Shown here: piece after piece, positions 22,335-34,486 of the stretch
Layout: each line of letters begins with the position of its first letter
How positions within the stretch are numbered: position 1 is the first letter of the stretch
The notes under the pieces: generated by a model
What the model saw: the letters and a program-made list of their open reading frames with translations, nothing else
Databases searched by the model: none
What the model was told of the DNA's origin: nothing
Translations under genes and position numbers: made by a program
NCBI GenBank assembly: GCA_028456385.1
Contig: JALNQF010000060.1
Location: 62,001 to 126,000 of the forward strand
Source of the DNA: Ophiosphaerella korrae
Taxonomy: Eukaryota > Ascomycota > Dothideomycetes > Pleosporales > Phaeosphaeriaceae
Length of the DNA: 64,000 nucleotides
Reading direction: 5' to 3'

Positions 22335-24067
22335 CTACGAAGGATACTCAAAACCTTGCCTGCCAACCTCGTCTTTTTCAAGCGTGAGATCTTTGATAAA
22401 GAATGATGCACACAAACCAACAAAAGAAAAAGCTGTCAAGATAATCCACACGACTCGGAATGCCTTTTGGTACGCTCCAAGGACTCCGATCATAGACTCG
22501 GTTGGAAGACCCAGTTTATTGATCATAGGGATAAATCTGATCGCCTGACGTGCATCACCTAAAATAACCAGTTGCTCCGGCAATGGTTCTAGAGAGAGGA
22601 TGCTATGCTGGAACACCGAGCTGAATGCAGTGGAACTAATAGCAAGACCCACCAATGCGCCGGCAAGCCGAAAAGAAACAAGCATGCCCACAGCAAGGCC
22701 TGTGTCATTGACGTCCGTTACACTAGCCTGCATGGGAACCTGAGTACCTGTGAAGACGATACCAAGACCCATACCAAGCAAAGCCTGAAAGGTATAAGTT
22801 TCAGAACGGGGGGTGGTACGTTCTATGATGCACAATAACCCTAAGAAAATCGTCATAAAAATCCAGCCAAACCAGAGGAGAGCGCGGTAGCGACGGGTGA
22901 TCTGGATCATAATTGGTCCAGCAAAACTAAATGTGATGGAAAGAAAGCACACCGGGAGAATTGACTTCGCAGCTTCCAATGGAGCCTCGAGATAGACGGC
23001 TTCAAAAAACAGAGGCAGGTACAATAGCATTGTATATAAGATCAGGCCATGAAGAAATCCAGTTATCAGCGAGAAGATCGCTGTAGTATTTGAGAAAACG
23101 CGGTAAGGTAGAACTGCATCAATCGGTCTTTTCTCGTAGACTCCAAATATAACAAGTACAGCTAAGCCTACTACTAATGGCACGATAGTTCTCCACGAGG
23201 ACCATGAGTACAATGCACCGGCCCAACTTAGTGGCAGAGCCGTAGCAGTAGCTCCGGATATGAATAGTAGCATACCTATCCAATCTAGTCGGCGGAGTTT
23301 GGTCTTGAAACTTGACTCAATGGGTCGTATCCGGAGGAAGAATAGGGCGAGCAGAAATGCGGTCCCAACAATGGGCAAATTGATCCAGCCGATCCATCTC
23401 CAGGTAATAAATTGACTGAACAATCCTCCAACGATAGGCCCGGTGATGCTTCCTATCGCGATAGCTCCGGCAATCAGACCAAGGTATAGTGGCCGTTCTT
23501 GGAGGCTTGTGATATCGCTTAAAATGATTTCTTCAAGTACGTCTAGACCGCCTGCTCCCAGACCTTGTATGAGGCGGCCCAAAATTAGGATAACCATGTC
23601 ATTTGCAGTTGCAAAGACGACGGAACCAACCATAAAGAGGACTACGGAAGCGTACAGTGGCTGTTTGCGACCGAACACATCTGAAACGCTTACATAGATT
23701 GGTTGGGTTATTGCGACCCCTAGGATGAATGAGATACTGGTCCAGAAAGACTGCAATGTAGTTCCTCGTAATTGATTTGTAATGGCCTAATGAATAGTGA
23801 AATTAGCGATTTGTATTCTGTAAGGCGCTGAGTTGTAACCGTGGCAACGATTCGACTCACCGGTAAAGCTATGGCAAGAGCTGTTGCATCCCATGCGGTT
23901 GTCAAAGCCAAAAGACAAAGTGCAACAACCGACATATAGAAGGAGAAAGGCTTCTTCGGCTTGCGAGGCGAATCCAAATTTCTGGGCGAAGCTTCACTCT
24001 CAACTCCTTCGGCTATTGAGGTCTGTCGCTCGATGTTTGAGCTGTTCTTTGGTTCAATAGATGCCAT
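22335..24067 (-). CDS. MFS efflux transporter, cluster gene
   Basis: Two exons, 24067-23861 and 23786-22335, join in phase over a 74-bp intron and give 552 aa. The ATG at 24067 (MASIEPKNSSNIERQTS) has a better context (CCACGATGG) than the upstream in-frame ATG at 24106. After a polar N-tail come TM1 (FYMSVVALCLLALTTAWDA), VSDVFGRKQPLY (motif A), LGRLIQGLGAGGLDVL (motif B-like), and GSITGPIVGGLFSQFITWRW (motif C). About 14 hydrophobic spans suggest the DHA2/TRI12-like efflux group. It is divergently transcribed from the polyketide synthase across 1.45 kb. I infer export of the cluster product and perhaps self-protection at the plasma membrane. Confidence 0.88.
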
Positions 24068-25514
24068 CGTGGCTACTGGTGAGAAGAAGGATATCGTAAC
24101 TAGCAACGCTGTACTCCACGGAGCTACTGTTGCTGAGGTTTAGCGAGTAGCTGCGGAAAACGCCTCGATTGTGTGGTATTGTTGGGTCGGGTCCGTGCGG
24201 ACGGGAGTACCTGGACACACTGATACCTCGTGATAGCCAATTAAAAGTCCTGGATAAATCTTGACAGAGAGTTCATCAGCTGATCAGAGGGCAATTATCG
24301 GACAGAATTTCTCAGGCGCATCAAATGCTCGTTTTGCTGGTATCATGATAAGTCAACCAATTAGCATCCAAATGGTGCCTGGGTCGTCTTGTTCAACACA
24401 CAGAAGCGCTGCCAGTGTAACTTCACGATTGCGCAGGATCACACGTAGGTTTTACACTTACCCATCACATCGCGAAGCCGACCTCTTTTAGACTAGAAGA
24501 AGTCAACAGATTGCGCCCTAGCTAAGCTAGAGGGTATGTATTTGTTGCGTACCGAATTTAAAAAATGAGTTCAGATTCGGTTTTCGGGATGCAATTTGGG
24601 ACGTGGCGGTTGCAGCCGGTCACTTGAAGATGAGGAGAACCTGGCTAAGTTGGGGGCAAAAGTACGGTGCTGTGGGGCTAATGACTTCCCTGTCTGAACT
24701 AGCTACAGTTGTGCCTAACGTTGTTTCACAACCGTTTTTTTTTAATTTAAAATACTATAAGTCTGCCTTGCAGTTACCTTTCAGCTGCTTGACCCAGGTA
24801 CTAGGGTATTGGCCTTTGTTATCGAAACGAAGTAGAGTATCGGTACCCGAACATATTGCGGTCTATTACATTTACTACTCGCTCACACAGTGCACTTGAG
24901 CCAACTCATGAATACTACTACTATCAGGTTCTAGTAAGGTTTTCTGCTACGTGAGTGTAATGGCCTGCTTGATAGGCGAGCAAAGAATATGTGACGGAAA
25001 GATTTGCTGGAATCTGCAAAAAAAAAAAAAAAAATCCGCCTGCAGTCAGCCCCTCAAGCGGAAACTGCATAGGAAAATACCGTGTCAAAGCGCCCTCAAT
25101 CTCACTCGCAGCTAGCTGCTTCGCTTTAGACCCTGATAAACCAATAGCCTGCTTTTCCAGCCCTGCAAGTGAGCTACGCTGCAAGTTCACATGCGAACTG
25201 GTGCCCGTTCAAATGGTTTTCCAGATACATCCTTCCTCATTAACTCACTGCCCGGTTGCCTACATGGATAGCTCGATAGGCTTAGCGGTTTGCATCATAG
25301 ATACCAATGCCATGGAAGGGTAAAATGTGTATGCAACATTCATACCTGGTATCATTGAAAGATCTGATAACGTGAAGCTGCCTGGCCTGCTTCCTTCTAT
25401 GCGAGATACCCTTTCGCAGTTCGTATCTACTTTGACATACCATTGTGCTGTTTCGTTCACTTTCATAGGTTTTCTGCCATCAATAAGATATAAACTATCG
25501 AAAACAACATCGGT
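24068..25514. promoter_or_regulatory. Divergent promoter region between transporter and polyketide synthase
   Basis: 1.45 kb with no supported gene separates two divergently transcribed cluster genes, so it should hold both promoters. A perfect inverted repeat GTCCGTGCGGAC lies at 24191-24202 (arms GTCCG and CGGAC, spacer TG), about 125 bp upstream of the transporter start. CCG/CGG repeats of this kind are typical sites of fungal Zn2Cys6 regulators. An A-run lies at 25018-25034. Whether the palindrome is bound is unknown. Confidence 0.45.
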
Positions 25515-28500
25515 ATGAACACATCCATCGTAGAGAATGGGAGTGGAGCCAAGCAGAATAGTTTCCTACCAACTCGTAACCAAGATTGCCGCCAAGATGT
25601 GGTAGAAAACCACAGTATCAACAAGCAGCCTACTCTTGCCCATGACTATACAGATGAGAGAACCCCGAATAGTAATGGCAGGAAATTTACACCTATTGCC
25701 ATCTGTGGCATGGCTTGTCGTTTGCCGGGCAAGATTCACAACACGCAGGATCTGTGGCACTTTTTGATGGCGAAGAATGATGCCCGGTCAGTCGTGCCGC
25801 CGACACGATACAATATCTCCGGATACTACTCATCTAGTAAGAAGCCGGGTGCTGCCATCAGCAAGTACGGCTACTTTTTAGATGAGAGTGTTGATCTAAA
25901 AGCACTTGACACATCGTTCTTCTCGGTGACCCGAGGTGAAGCTGAGCGATTGGATCCGCAGCAACGTCTTCTACTTGAGGTTGCGAGAGAATGTCTGGAC
26001 GATTCGGGTGAAGTTGGCTGGAAAGGCAAGGATGTGGGTGCATATGTTGGAAGCTTCGGGAATGATTGGTACGATGTGACTCAAAGTGAGTCGCAAAGGT
26101 ATGGATTGTACCAAGTTAGTACTACTCACGACTTTGCGCTATCAAATCGGTTATCTTATGAGATGGACTTGCGCGGGCCTAGGTACGAGCTCCTCATTGC
26201 TAAAATTTTAGTGTTGATTTATCCAATCAAGCGACTAATCAAAACCTAGCATGACCATTCGAACAGCATGCTCATCAAGCTTGATCTGTCTCAATGAAGC
26301 TTGCACAGCCATCGCTAAAGGCGACTGCAAGTCAGCTATTGTAAGCGGCACTAACATCATTATGGCTCCAGCTCTTACTACGGATATTTCTGAGCAGGGT
26401 ACTCTTAGTCCCGACGGCTCATGTAAAACCTTTTCATCAGCCGCCAACGGATATGCGCGAGGTGAAGGGGTTGTAGCGATCTATGTCAAGTCACTTGAGG
26501 ATGCTATTCGTGACGGTAACCCAATACGTGCCGTTATTGTTGGTGCAGCTACAAATTGCGATGGGAAGACGACCGGATTCTCGGTACCGAGCGCTGCTGC
26601 ACAAGAGTCGCTGATCCGTCATACTTATAATATTGCAGGGGTCGAAAAGAGCGGCATCTCAAAAACTGGCTTCTTCGAGTGTCATGGTACAGGAACTCCT
26701 GTCGGTGATCCAATAGAGATTGAAGCCATTGCTAGAGTCTTTGGTGACTCGGGTGGTATTCACATTGGGTCCATCAAACCCAATCTCGGCCATGGGGAAG
26801 GCGCATCTGGCTTGACTGCGGTGTTGAAAGCTGTTTTAGCCCTGGAAAACCGGATCATTCCGCCCAACATTAAGTCAATACCACTGAGTGAGAGCATACA
26901 ACGTCAGAAGGATCGCCTCAATGTCACTTCCGAGGCAATTCAATGGCCATCAGAACGTCTTGAGCGTATCAGCGTCAATTCCTTCGGTGTTGGTGGTGCC
27001 AACGCACATGTGATTATCGATTCGGCAGCAAGTTTCGCTTTATCTCGTCCAGGTCAAACAAATGAATTACCCTTGGATTCACCACAACTGCTAGTGTACT
27101 CAGCACAAAGTATCCAGTCCTTGAAAGATATGACTGCAAGATACCAGAAGTATCTAGAGAAGATTCCAAAGAAAATATCCCTAGGGGACATCGCATACAC
27201 TCTGGCTAACAGAAGAGAGCATCTTCTCTTTCGCTCTTTTACCGTTGGTACCAAAGATCAACCTGGCATTCCCTCTCTTCAAACAGAGAATCCTTCAACA
27301 AACCCACCATCCATAGTGATGGTATTCACCGGACAGGGCTCACAATGGCCTCAGATGGGTCGTGATCTTTTTCGCACCTACCTCGTTTTTCGCCAGACAA
27401 TTCAGTCCCTTGATCATCATCTACAAGAGCTTGGCGAATTAGCTCCACACTGGACGATCGAAGTCGAGTTTCAGAAGTTAGCCCGCTTAAGCCGCGTTAA
27501 TGAGGCAGAGTTTTCTCAGCCACTATGTACAGCGCTTCAAATAGCACTTATCGATACTCTGGCTTCGGTTGGAATCACGCCTGCGGCTGTGGTAGGCCAC
27601 TCAAGCGGTGAAATCGCTGCAGCCTACGCAGCGCAGGCGATTACGGCTAGGGACGCTATTGTACTAGCATTCTATCGTGGTTTAGTTTCCAAGAAACAAA
27701 ATAAACCAGGAGCTATGGCTGCTGTGGGGCTAAGCTGGGAAGAAGTGGGGAAATATCTCATTCCAGGCGTTGAGAGAGCATGTAACAATTCACCTAACAG
27801 TGTGACACTTTCCGGAGATACTGAGCAACTACAAAGGCTTATAGTTACCATCAAGAACGATTGTCCAGGGGTGCCCGCTGCTACATTAAAAGTAGATAAG
27901 GCTTATCATTCTCACCACATGAAAGAGATTGGAGAGGAATACTACCGCATGATGAAAGCTTCCGGGATCTCAGATAGTAATCCGTCAGTGCCCTTCTTCT
28001 CTAGTCTTACAGGAGACTTGCTCGCGGAGAAGGGCATAAACAGCTATTGTGACCACATTGGTCCCCGTTACTGGCAAAAAAACCTAGAATCTCCAGTTCT
28101 ATTTAATGCTGCTGTATCAAGCATCCTCAGGGAGTTTATCAACCCAGTTTTCGTTGAGATCGGGCCTCATGCGGCACTATCGAGTCCACTGCGACAGATT
28201 TTGGCCCAAAAGTCCAGCACGGCGCTTCATATTCCAACTGTCATGCGAGGGAAAAATGGAGTCGAGGGGTTTCTGAAAGCGATTGGGAGGCTTTGGGCAT
28301 TGCACGTTGAAGTAGATTTCGCAAAACTTATGCCTTACGGTACTTGTATTCCAGATCTGCCACCATATCCATGGAACCACCAAAGATGCCACTGGTTTGA
28401 GTCTAGGGTATCCAAGGAGTGGCGCATGCGAGAATATCCACATCACGACCTTCTTGGTGTTAGAGTGCCAGAGAGTTCCGGTATCGAGCCAGTTTGGCGT

Positions 28501-31500
28501 AATCTCCTTCACCTTGATAACGCCCCATGGCTCCGTGATCATAGAGTCCGGAAAGATATTATTTTCCCACTTGCAGGATACATCGCAATGGCTGCTGAAG
28601 GTGTTCGTCAAATTTCCGGAATTCAGGAGGGTGTCGAGCTCCGCAAGATAACGGTCAGCACCGCACTTGTGCTACGGGAAGAAAGTCCAGCTGAATTAGT
28701 GACCAGCTTTCGTCGTCACCGCTTAACAGAATCTCAGGACAGTACATGGTGGGAATTTGTAGTTTCATCTTATAACGGGCATGCCTGGACAAAACACTGT
28801 TTTGGTGAGGTCCGCGCCTCGTCCAAGATCTTTTGTGGAGATGTCGAAATACCAGAGGACAAGGCGATACCACATAAGATCCATATAAAACAGTGGTACG
28901 AGCGTGCACGCCGCGGTGGCTCTGGATATGGATATCATTTTACCACATTAGAAGACCTAAGGACAAGCGCTAGTGGTGCGGTAGGCTTAGCCATGGCAAA
29001 GGCTCGAAACAATTGGCATGGCGATGAAGCAAACTATCACTTACACCCAGTCCTTGTGGATACCTACCTACAGTTGCTATGCTCTGCAGCACATCATGGC
29101 ATGAGACATGGCTACAGGCAGCTCATACCCGCGAGTGTGGGATTCATAACCTTCTCCCGCTGCACAGCCGACAGTCTTACTTTCTTTGCATCCTGTGAGC
29201 CTTTAGGCAATGGAGACGGTTTTTTAGGAGCTGGTTCATGTTTTGTGAATTCGAAGGTAGTCCTGCGCATCTCTGATGTTTCTGTATTTCCCTTGGCCGA
29301 AAATATCGATATGGAGGTCGAGCAAGGAGCCGCCACCATAACAGCAAGGTCCGAATGGGTCCCGCATATCGACTTCCAGAACTTTAGTGATATGGTCAGG
29401 CCAACTTATGACCCCTCGGAATATCTACCATTCCTAGACCCCCTCGTACAAGTCGCGATCTCCCTCTCTAAGCATCTACTCTCGGTAGACGCTTTGGAGA
29501 TTCCAAGTCCGCACATGCGCAAGTACAAAGCATGGATTGATCGGCAGGCTCTAGCATCTTTAGAGGCTTTAGACTCCAGTGAATTGTTGCGTCGTATGGA
29601 CGAGTCCCTTTCGATACTTGCTAAGACAGCGGCCGCTCCAATTGCCACAGGAATCGCGAAAGTTTCTATCAATACCGCAAGTATTGCGTCAGGCAAAATA
29701 GACGGGTTGGAGGTCCTCAACACAGATGGTATCCTGGAAAAAGCTCAGGCTTTTCTCAAAGGATACGATGCATTTGAATTCTTCCAATCCTTAGGGCACA
29801 CATATCCCAACCTTCGCGTACTTGAGGTTGATGCTGGACTTGGCACAGCAACAACTGGCATCTTGAAGGGTCTGACCCGTCCTAACGGACAGGTTCTTTA
29901 TTCACAATATGTATATACTGATTCACTGCCCGGCTTGATCAATGCCGCAAAGGAACGCTTCAAGGGGCAAGCAAACCTCGAGTTCGCAACTCTAGACATT
30001 CACATTGACCCAGCCGATCAAGAACTCCAAGGCAGAGCATTTGATTTGATCATTGCAACGGACGTGGTCCACTCGGATCCAGGTTTTAGTACAGCCCTGA
30101 AGCATTTGCGTAAGCTCTTGAGTCCTCATGGGAGATTACTCCTGCAACAACCTCACTCAGAGTCGACATGGACCAAGTATATACTTGGTGTTTTGCCTGG
30201 CTGGTTATACGGTACCGAAGATGAAACACCCGACGAGCATCATGTCTCTCTAGGGAGATTTAGGGAGGAGATCGTTGCCGCCGGATTTCAAGAACCTAGA
30301 AAAACACTCTTGGAATCCACGGAGACGAACCATGCTAGCACCGTTGTATCAGTTAAACCACAGCGCGTTAAAAGTTCCTCAAGACTAGTCACTTTGTTAT
30401 GCGATACGGATAATAGTGAGCCGTTTGCCCAACTCTCAATAGAGCTGACAGGGCGAGGGTTCCATATCACCCGTTGCATGCTAGGTGAGAATCTGCCTGC
30501 CGGACAGGATATTCTTGTATTTTTGGATCGAGAAAAGCCCTTTCTAAATGGAATGAACCTGGAGACTTTCGAAAACCTGAAGAGCTTTTTTTCCAATATG
30601 GACAACTCATCAGGAGTTTTTTGGGTAACCACACCTTCTCAGGTGCAATGCTCCGACCCCTACTATGGCCTTGTCATCGGCTTCGCACGAACAATTCGTT
30701 CTGAGCTAGCTCTTGATTTTGCCACATGTGAGACGGATGATTTAACCTCCTTCAATGGACTTAGAGCCCTAGTTGATGTGTTCTGCAAATTCCATGAGCG
30801 CGACAAGGACGCCGTACCTGGTCCAGATTTCGAATATACAATTGATACCGGTGAAATTCGCGTTAATCGATTCTTCCCGTTCTCGTTGGAGGATGAACTT
30901 CATGTGCCAGAGTCTTCTGACGAAGCTATACTCAAGATTAACCGCCCAGGATTGCTAGATTCTTTAAATTGGGCTGTAAACCCGATGACAAATCTCAAGG
31001 GAAGTGATGTTGAGGTTGTTGTGCACGCAGCTGGACTTAACTTCAGAGTAAGTTTTACGATGGCCTAATCATCATTTACACAAGTGATCACATATTAACG
31101 TTCACAAATAGGACGTGCTTGTAGCTACAGGTATCATAGATCTTCCTTCTCGCGAACTTGTCTTTGGTTACGAAGCTGCAGGTGTGGTGCAGCGCATCGG
31201 ACCTGATGTCAAGAAACTGTCCGTCGGTGACCGAGTTGTGGTAATGGCGACCGGCACTTTCTCGACACTCATAACTACCACAGAGATGCTCTGCGAAAAG
31301 CTTCCCCATGAAATGAGTTTCCTGGATGGCGCGTCTATGCCAATTGTCTTCGCTACCGCTATCTATTCTCTCATTGATGTCGCACGTCTTCAGAGAGGTC
31401 AGGTAAGAACATTTGATAGATTCAAGTATCGCAAGGGTAACTTTAGTGTCTAATAATATCAATTATAGTCGGTTCTTATACACAGCGGTTGCGGCGGTGT

Positions 31501-33321
31501 AGGCCTTGCAGCGATCCAGATAGCCCGCATGCGTGGGGCCGAGATATATACGACCGTTAGTAGCGAGGAAAAGGCCTCCTATTTGGTCCAAGTGCTGGGA
31601 ATTCAGCCGGAGAATATCTTCCATTCGCGGGATACTTCTTTCCTTTATGATTTAATGCGCAGAACTAACGGGAAAGGAGTTGATGTAGCCCTTAATTCAC
31701 TCTCAGGCGAACTCTTACACGCGACATGGCGCTGCATTGCTAAGTGGGGTATGATGGTTGAGATAGGTAAAAGAGATTTGATAGAGGCCGGAAAACTGGA
31801 CATGGATGTATTCTTGGCAAATCGAAGTTATTGCTGTGTAGCCATTGATCAGATGCGCGAGGACAGACCGGAGGTTGCTAGTCGGTGAGTTTGTCTTTCA
31901 ATTTGTAGTAATAGAAGAAAGGGGTCTAACAGATTGAATCTAGACTACTCCAAACTATGATGGACTACTACCGACAGGGATTCATACAACCTATACGTTT
32001 GGCCAAGGTGTTTCCAGCGTCGGAAACTCCAGAGGCGTTCAAATACATGCAGCATGGAAGCCACATCGGCAAGGTCGTTATCGCGGTACGCAAAAAAAGC
32101 ACTGGCAAGTTAGATATTGGTGAAGTAAGCAAAATGAAGAAGAGCGCTATTGTGTTTGACAGTGCAGCATCATATCTGCTCGTTGGAGGTCTCGGTGGCC
32201 TTGGTCGGACAATTTCCGTTTGGATGGTTCAGCACGGCGCACGTAATATCACCTTTCTTTCACGCGGTGCCGGCAAGAGTTCGTATGATCGAGACCATAT
32301 ACATTTACTGGAGAGCATGGGTTGCGCTGTACAGTTGGTCCGTGGAAGTGTTACTAATGCTGCTGATGTGGCACGCGCTGTAGAAGGAACTCCCACCGCT
32401 TTAAAGGGAATTATGCAGATGAGTATGGTGCTCAGGGACCAAGCATTTCAGCGCATGACTTTGGATGACTGGACGCACGCTACCGAGCCAAAGGTCAAAG
32501 GGACTTGGAACCTGCACGAAGCGACCTTGGTGCGTGGAATCGAACTGGACTTTTTCCTACTGTTTAGTTCGCTCTCAGGAATTATAGGCCAGCCTGGACA
32601 GTCTAATTATGCTGCCGCGAACACATTTCTGGATTCGTTCGTACTATACCGTGATCGCCTTGGCTTGCCATGTACCGCGATCGATGTCGGCGCCATAGAG
32701 GGTGCAGGATACCTGTTCGAGAATGAGCATCTCATGAGAAAGATGCAAGGAATTGGATGGCGTTCAGTCAAGGAAGAAGAGCTTCTAGAAGCGTTAGGTG
32801 CAACCATAAGAAAACATGCAACCACAATCCAGAGTCAAAACGGTCCAGTAATACTTGCCTGCAGAAGCAATATGCTTCTAGGGATCTCGCCTACTATACC
32901 TCTTAGTAGCCCTGACTGTAGTGCGCGCTTACGCAAAGATATGCGCATGGCGGTGTACCACAACATGGGCAGCTATAATACAGTCGGCAAAACAGTTGAC
33001 AGCAATGACGGCCTGCGGGTGTTTCTAGCTAATGCAATGGTCAATGTCGCCATCTTTAAGGATCCCCGTACTGCAGCTTTTTTGGCACTTGAAATTGGCA
33101 GAAAGCTATTCACACTTCTGCTGAAGACAGAGGAGGAGCCCAATATTACGCTAAGTCTTACTGAATTGGGGCTCGACTCTATGGTCGCTGTTGAGATGCG
33201 TTCGTGGTGGAAAATGGTATTTGGGTTAGATATTACCGTGTTAGACATGATGGCGATGGGAACCCTGGAAGCTTTAGGCAAGAGAGCCGCAGAAGAGTTA
33301 TCAGCTGTATATAATAGATAA
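25515..33321 (+). CDS. Highly reducing iterative type I polyketide synthase, KS-AT-DH-MT-ER-KR-ACP, no release domain
   Basis: Five exons (25515-26182, 26250-31047, 31112-31402, 31469-31884, 31944-33321) join in phase and give 2,516 aa with no lesion. KS: triad Cys 230 (RTACSSS), His 368 (ECHGTGT), His 404 (NLGHGEG). AT: GQGSQW and nucleophile in VVGHSSGE (about 674). DH: His 987 in LRDHRVRKDIIFPLAGY and Asp 1160 in HPVLVDTYLQ; the Gly usual four residues after His is Lys. C-MT: motif I reads LEVDAGLGTA (about 1414) instead of the usual E-(I/V)-G-A-G-T-G, so methylation is doubtful. ER: SVLIHSGCGGVGLAA (about 1920). KR: LLVGGLGGLG (about 2139) and Tyr 2280 in GQSNYAAAN. ACP: Ser 2470 in LGLDSMVAVEMR. 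The chain ends 46 residues after the ACP serine. It should build a reduced linear polyketide held as ACP thioester for release by a separate enzyme. Confidence 0.95.
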
Positions 33322-33410
33322 GTGTTGTAGAATACACTCGAAGGTAGCTATGTACAGGATTAACCGAGGTTACTAGGGTCCAGAGGATCCCTTTCTCCAA
33401 TCCTAGAGCA

Positions 33411-34486
33411 TATAATCTACAGACTTTTGAGCTCTCTCACGTCATCAATTGTAGCCTTGAGGATATCAAATGAGGCAAGGCTATGATTAATGCATGGCGT
33501 AAAGATGGAATCACCCAGATCAAAATAGACCCCAAACGTGCCAAAATCGTCAAACAAGCTTTTGAAGCGAGTCGCAACTTTTTCTCTCGTCCACCCAACG
33601 AGAAGGCGAGATACGTTGATAGCCAATCTTTTGCTGGCTATATTGCTTCTGGAGAGGAGATAACCAATGACTTCGCAGATTACCCCGAGATATTTACCGT
33701 CACTAAAGACCTGCCTCTTTCTAGTCCATGCGTCATTGGGAAGTGGTCGTGTCACGGTCCCTGTCCCTGGCCAAATTCGGTCATGCAGGAAGCTGTAGAA
33801 GAATATATGGAGTATCTCGGCTCATCAGGAGAGCACCTTCTTCAACTAATCGCATTGGGCATGGAGATGCCCGACCTGAATTTTCTTTAAAAACCTTGCC
33901 AGCAATGGTTGGCACCACCTGCCTATTTTGCGCTTTCCGAAAACAGGCGATGAGAATGGCCGGGGCCTCAAGGGTCGTGGAATTGGCTCAGATACTGATT
34001 ATTGATTACTTGTAATCGCTGCCCAAGACGACGTTGGCGGTTTGTTTATTCGTCCGCCTGGTCAGGATGAAGAATTCAAGAAGTGGGAGAAAAGCACTGC
34101 GGGGGTGGCGGAGGACGACGATCGCTGGGTATATGCCCCACCAGAAGAAAGCGGTTTCACAGTACTCCCAGGTACTTCAACCTTGCAAAACTAAGTGTAT
34201 TACAGGTGACATGATGCAACTAACGACACATAACTATCTCCCTTCTACGCCGCATAAGGTTTGCATGAACATTCGCGAGCGGTTTGCATTTGCCTACTTC
34301 AATGAGCCTAATTTTAGTGCAAATATAAAGCCGATTGCTGGTTCAGACGCGGGAAGTGTGCATTATGGCACTCATTTCACCAACATGTTCATGCGGAACT
34401 ATGCTGAAAGGATCACAGCGAAAAAAATGCATGAGGAGAACAGGATGGCATTACTCAAAAGCCCAGAATTGCATCGCTTCAACTGA
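33411..34486 (+). pseudogene. Ethylene-forming-enzyme-like 2-oxoglutarate/Fe(II) oxygenase, decayed
   Basis: The frame can be followed from about 33411 (reads YNLQTFELSHV, no ATG) through TGA at 33471-33473. It continues at MINAWRKDGITQIKID, FAGYIASGEEIT, DYPEIFTVTKDLP and CHGPCPWPN. A frameshift near 33882-33892 is followed by GWHHLPILRFPKTGDENGRG. The HxD motif is destroyed: it reads GSDTDY followed by TGA at 34003-34005, so the first Fe-binding His is Asp (codon 33991-33993). The tail is well kept: LLVIAAQDDVGGL, an intron at about 34170-34204, STPHKV (second Fe His), NIRERFAFAYF (2-oxoglutarate Arg) and HYGTHFTNMFMRNY. Motif order and spacing match ethylene-forming enzymes rather than generic isopenicillin-synthase relatives. 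With a lost start, two stops, a frameshift and a lost ligand it is dead. It follows the synthase by about 90 bp on the same strand. Confidence 0.8.
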
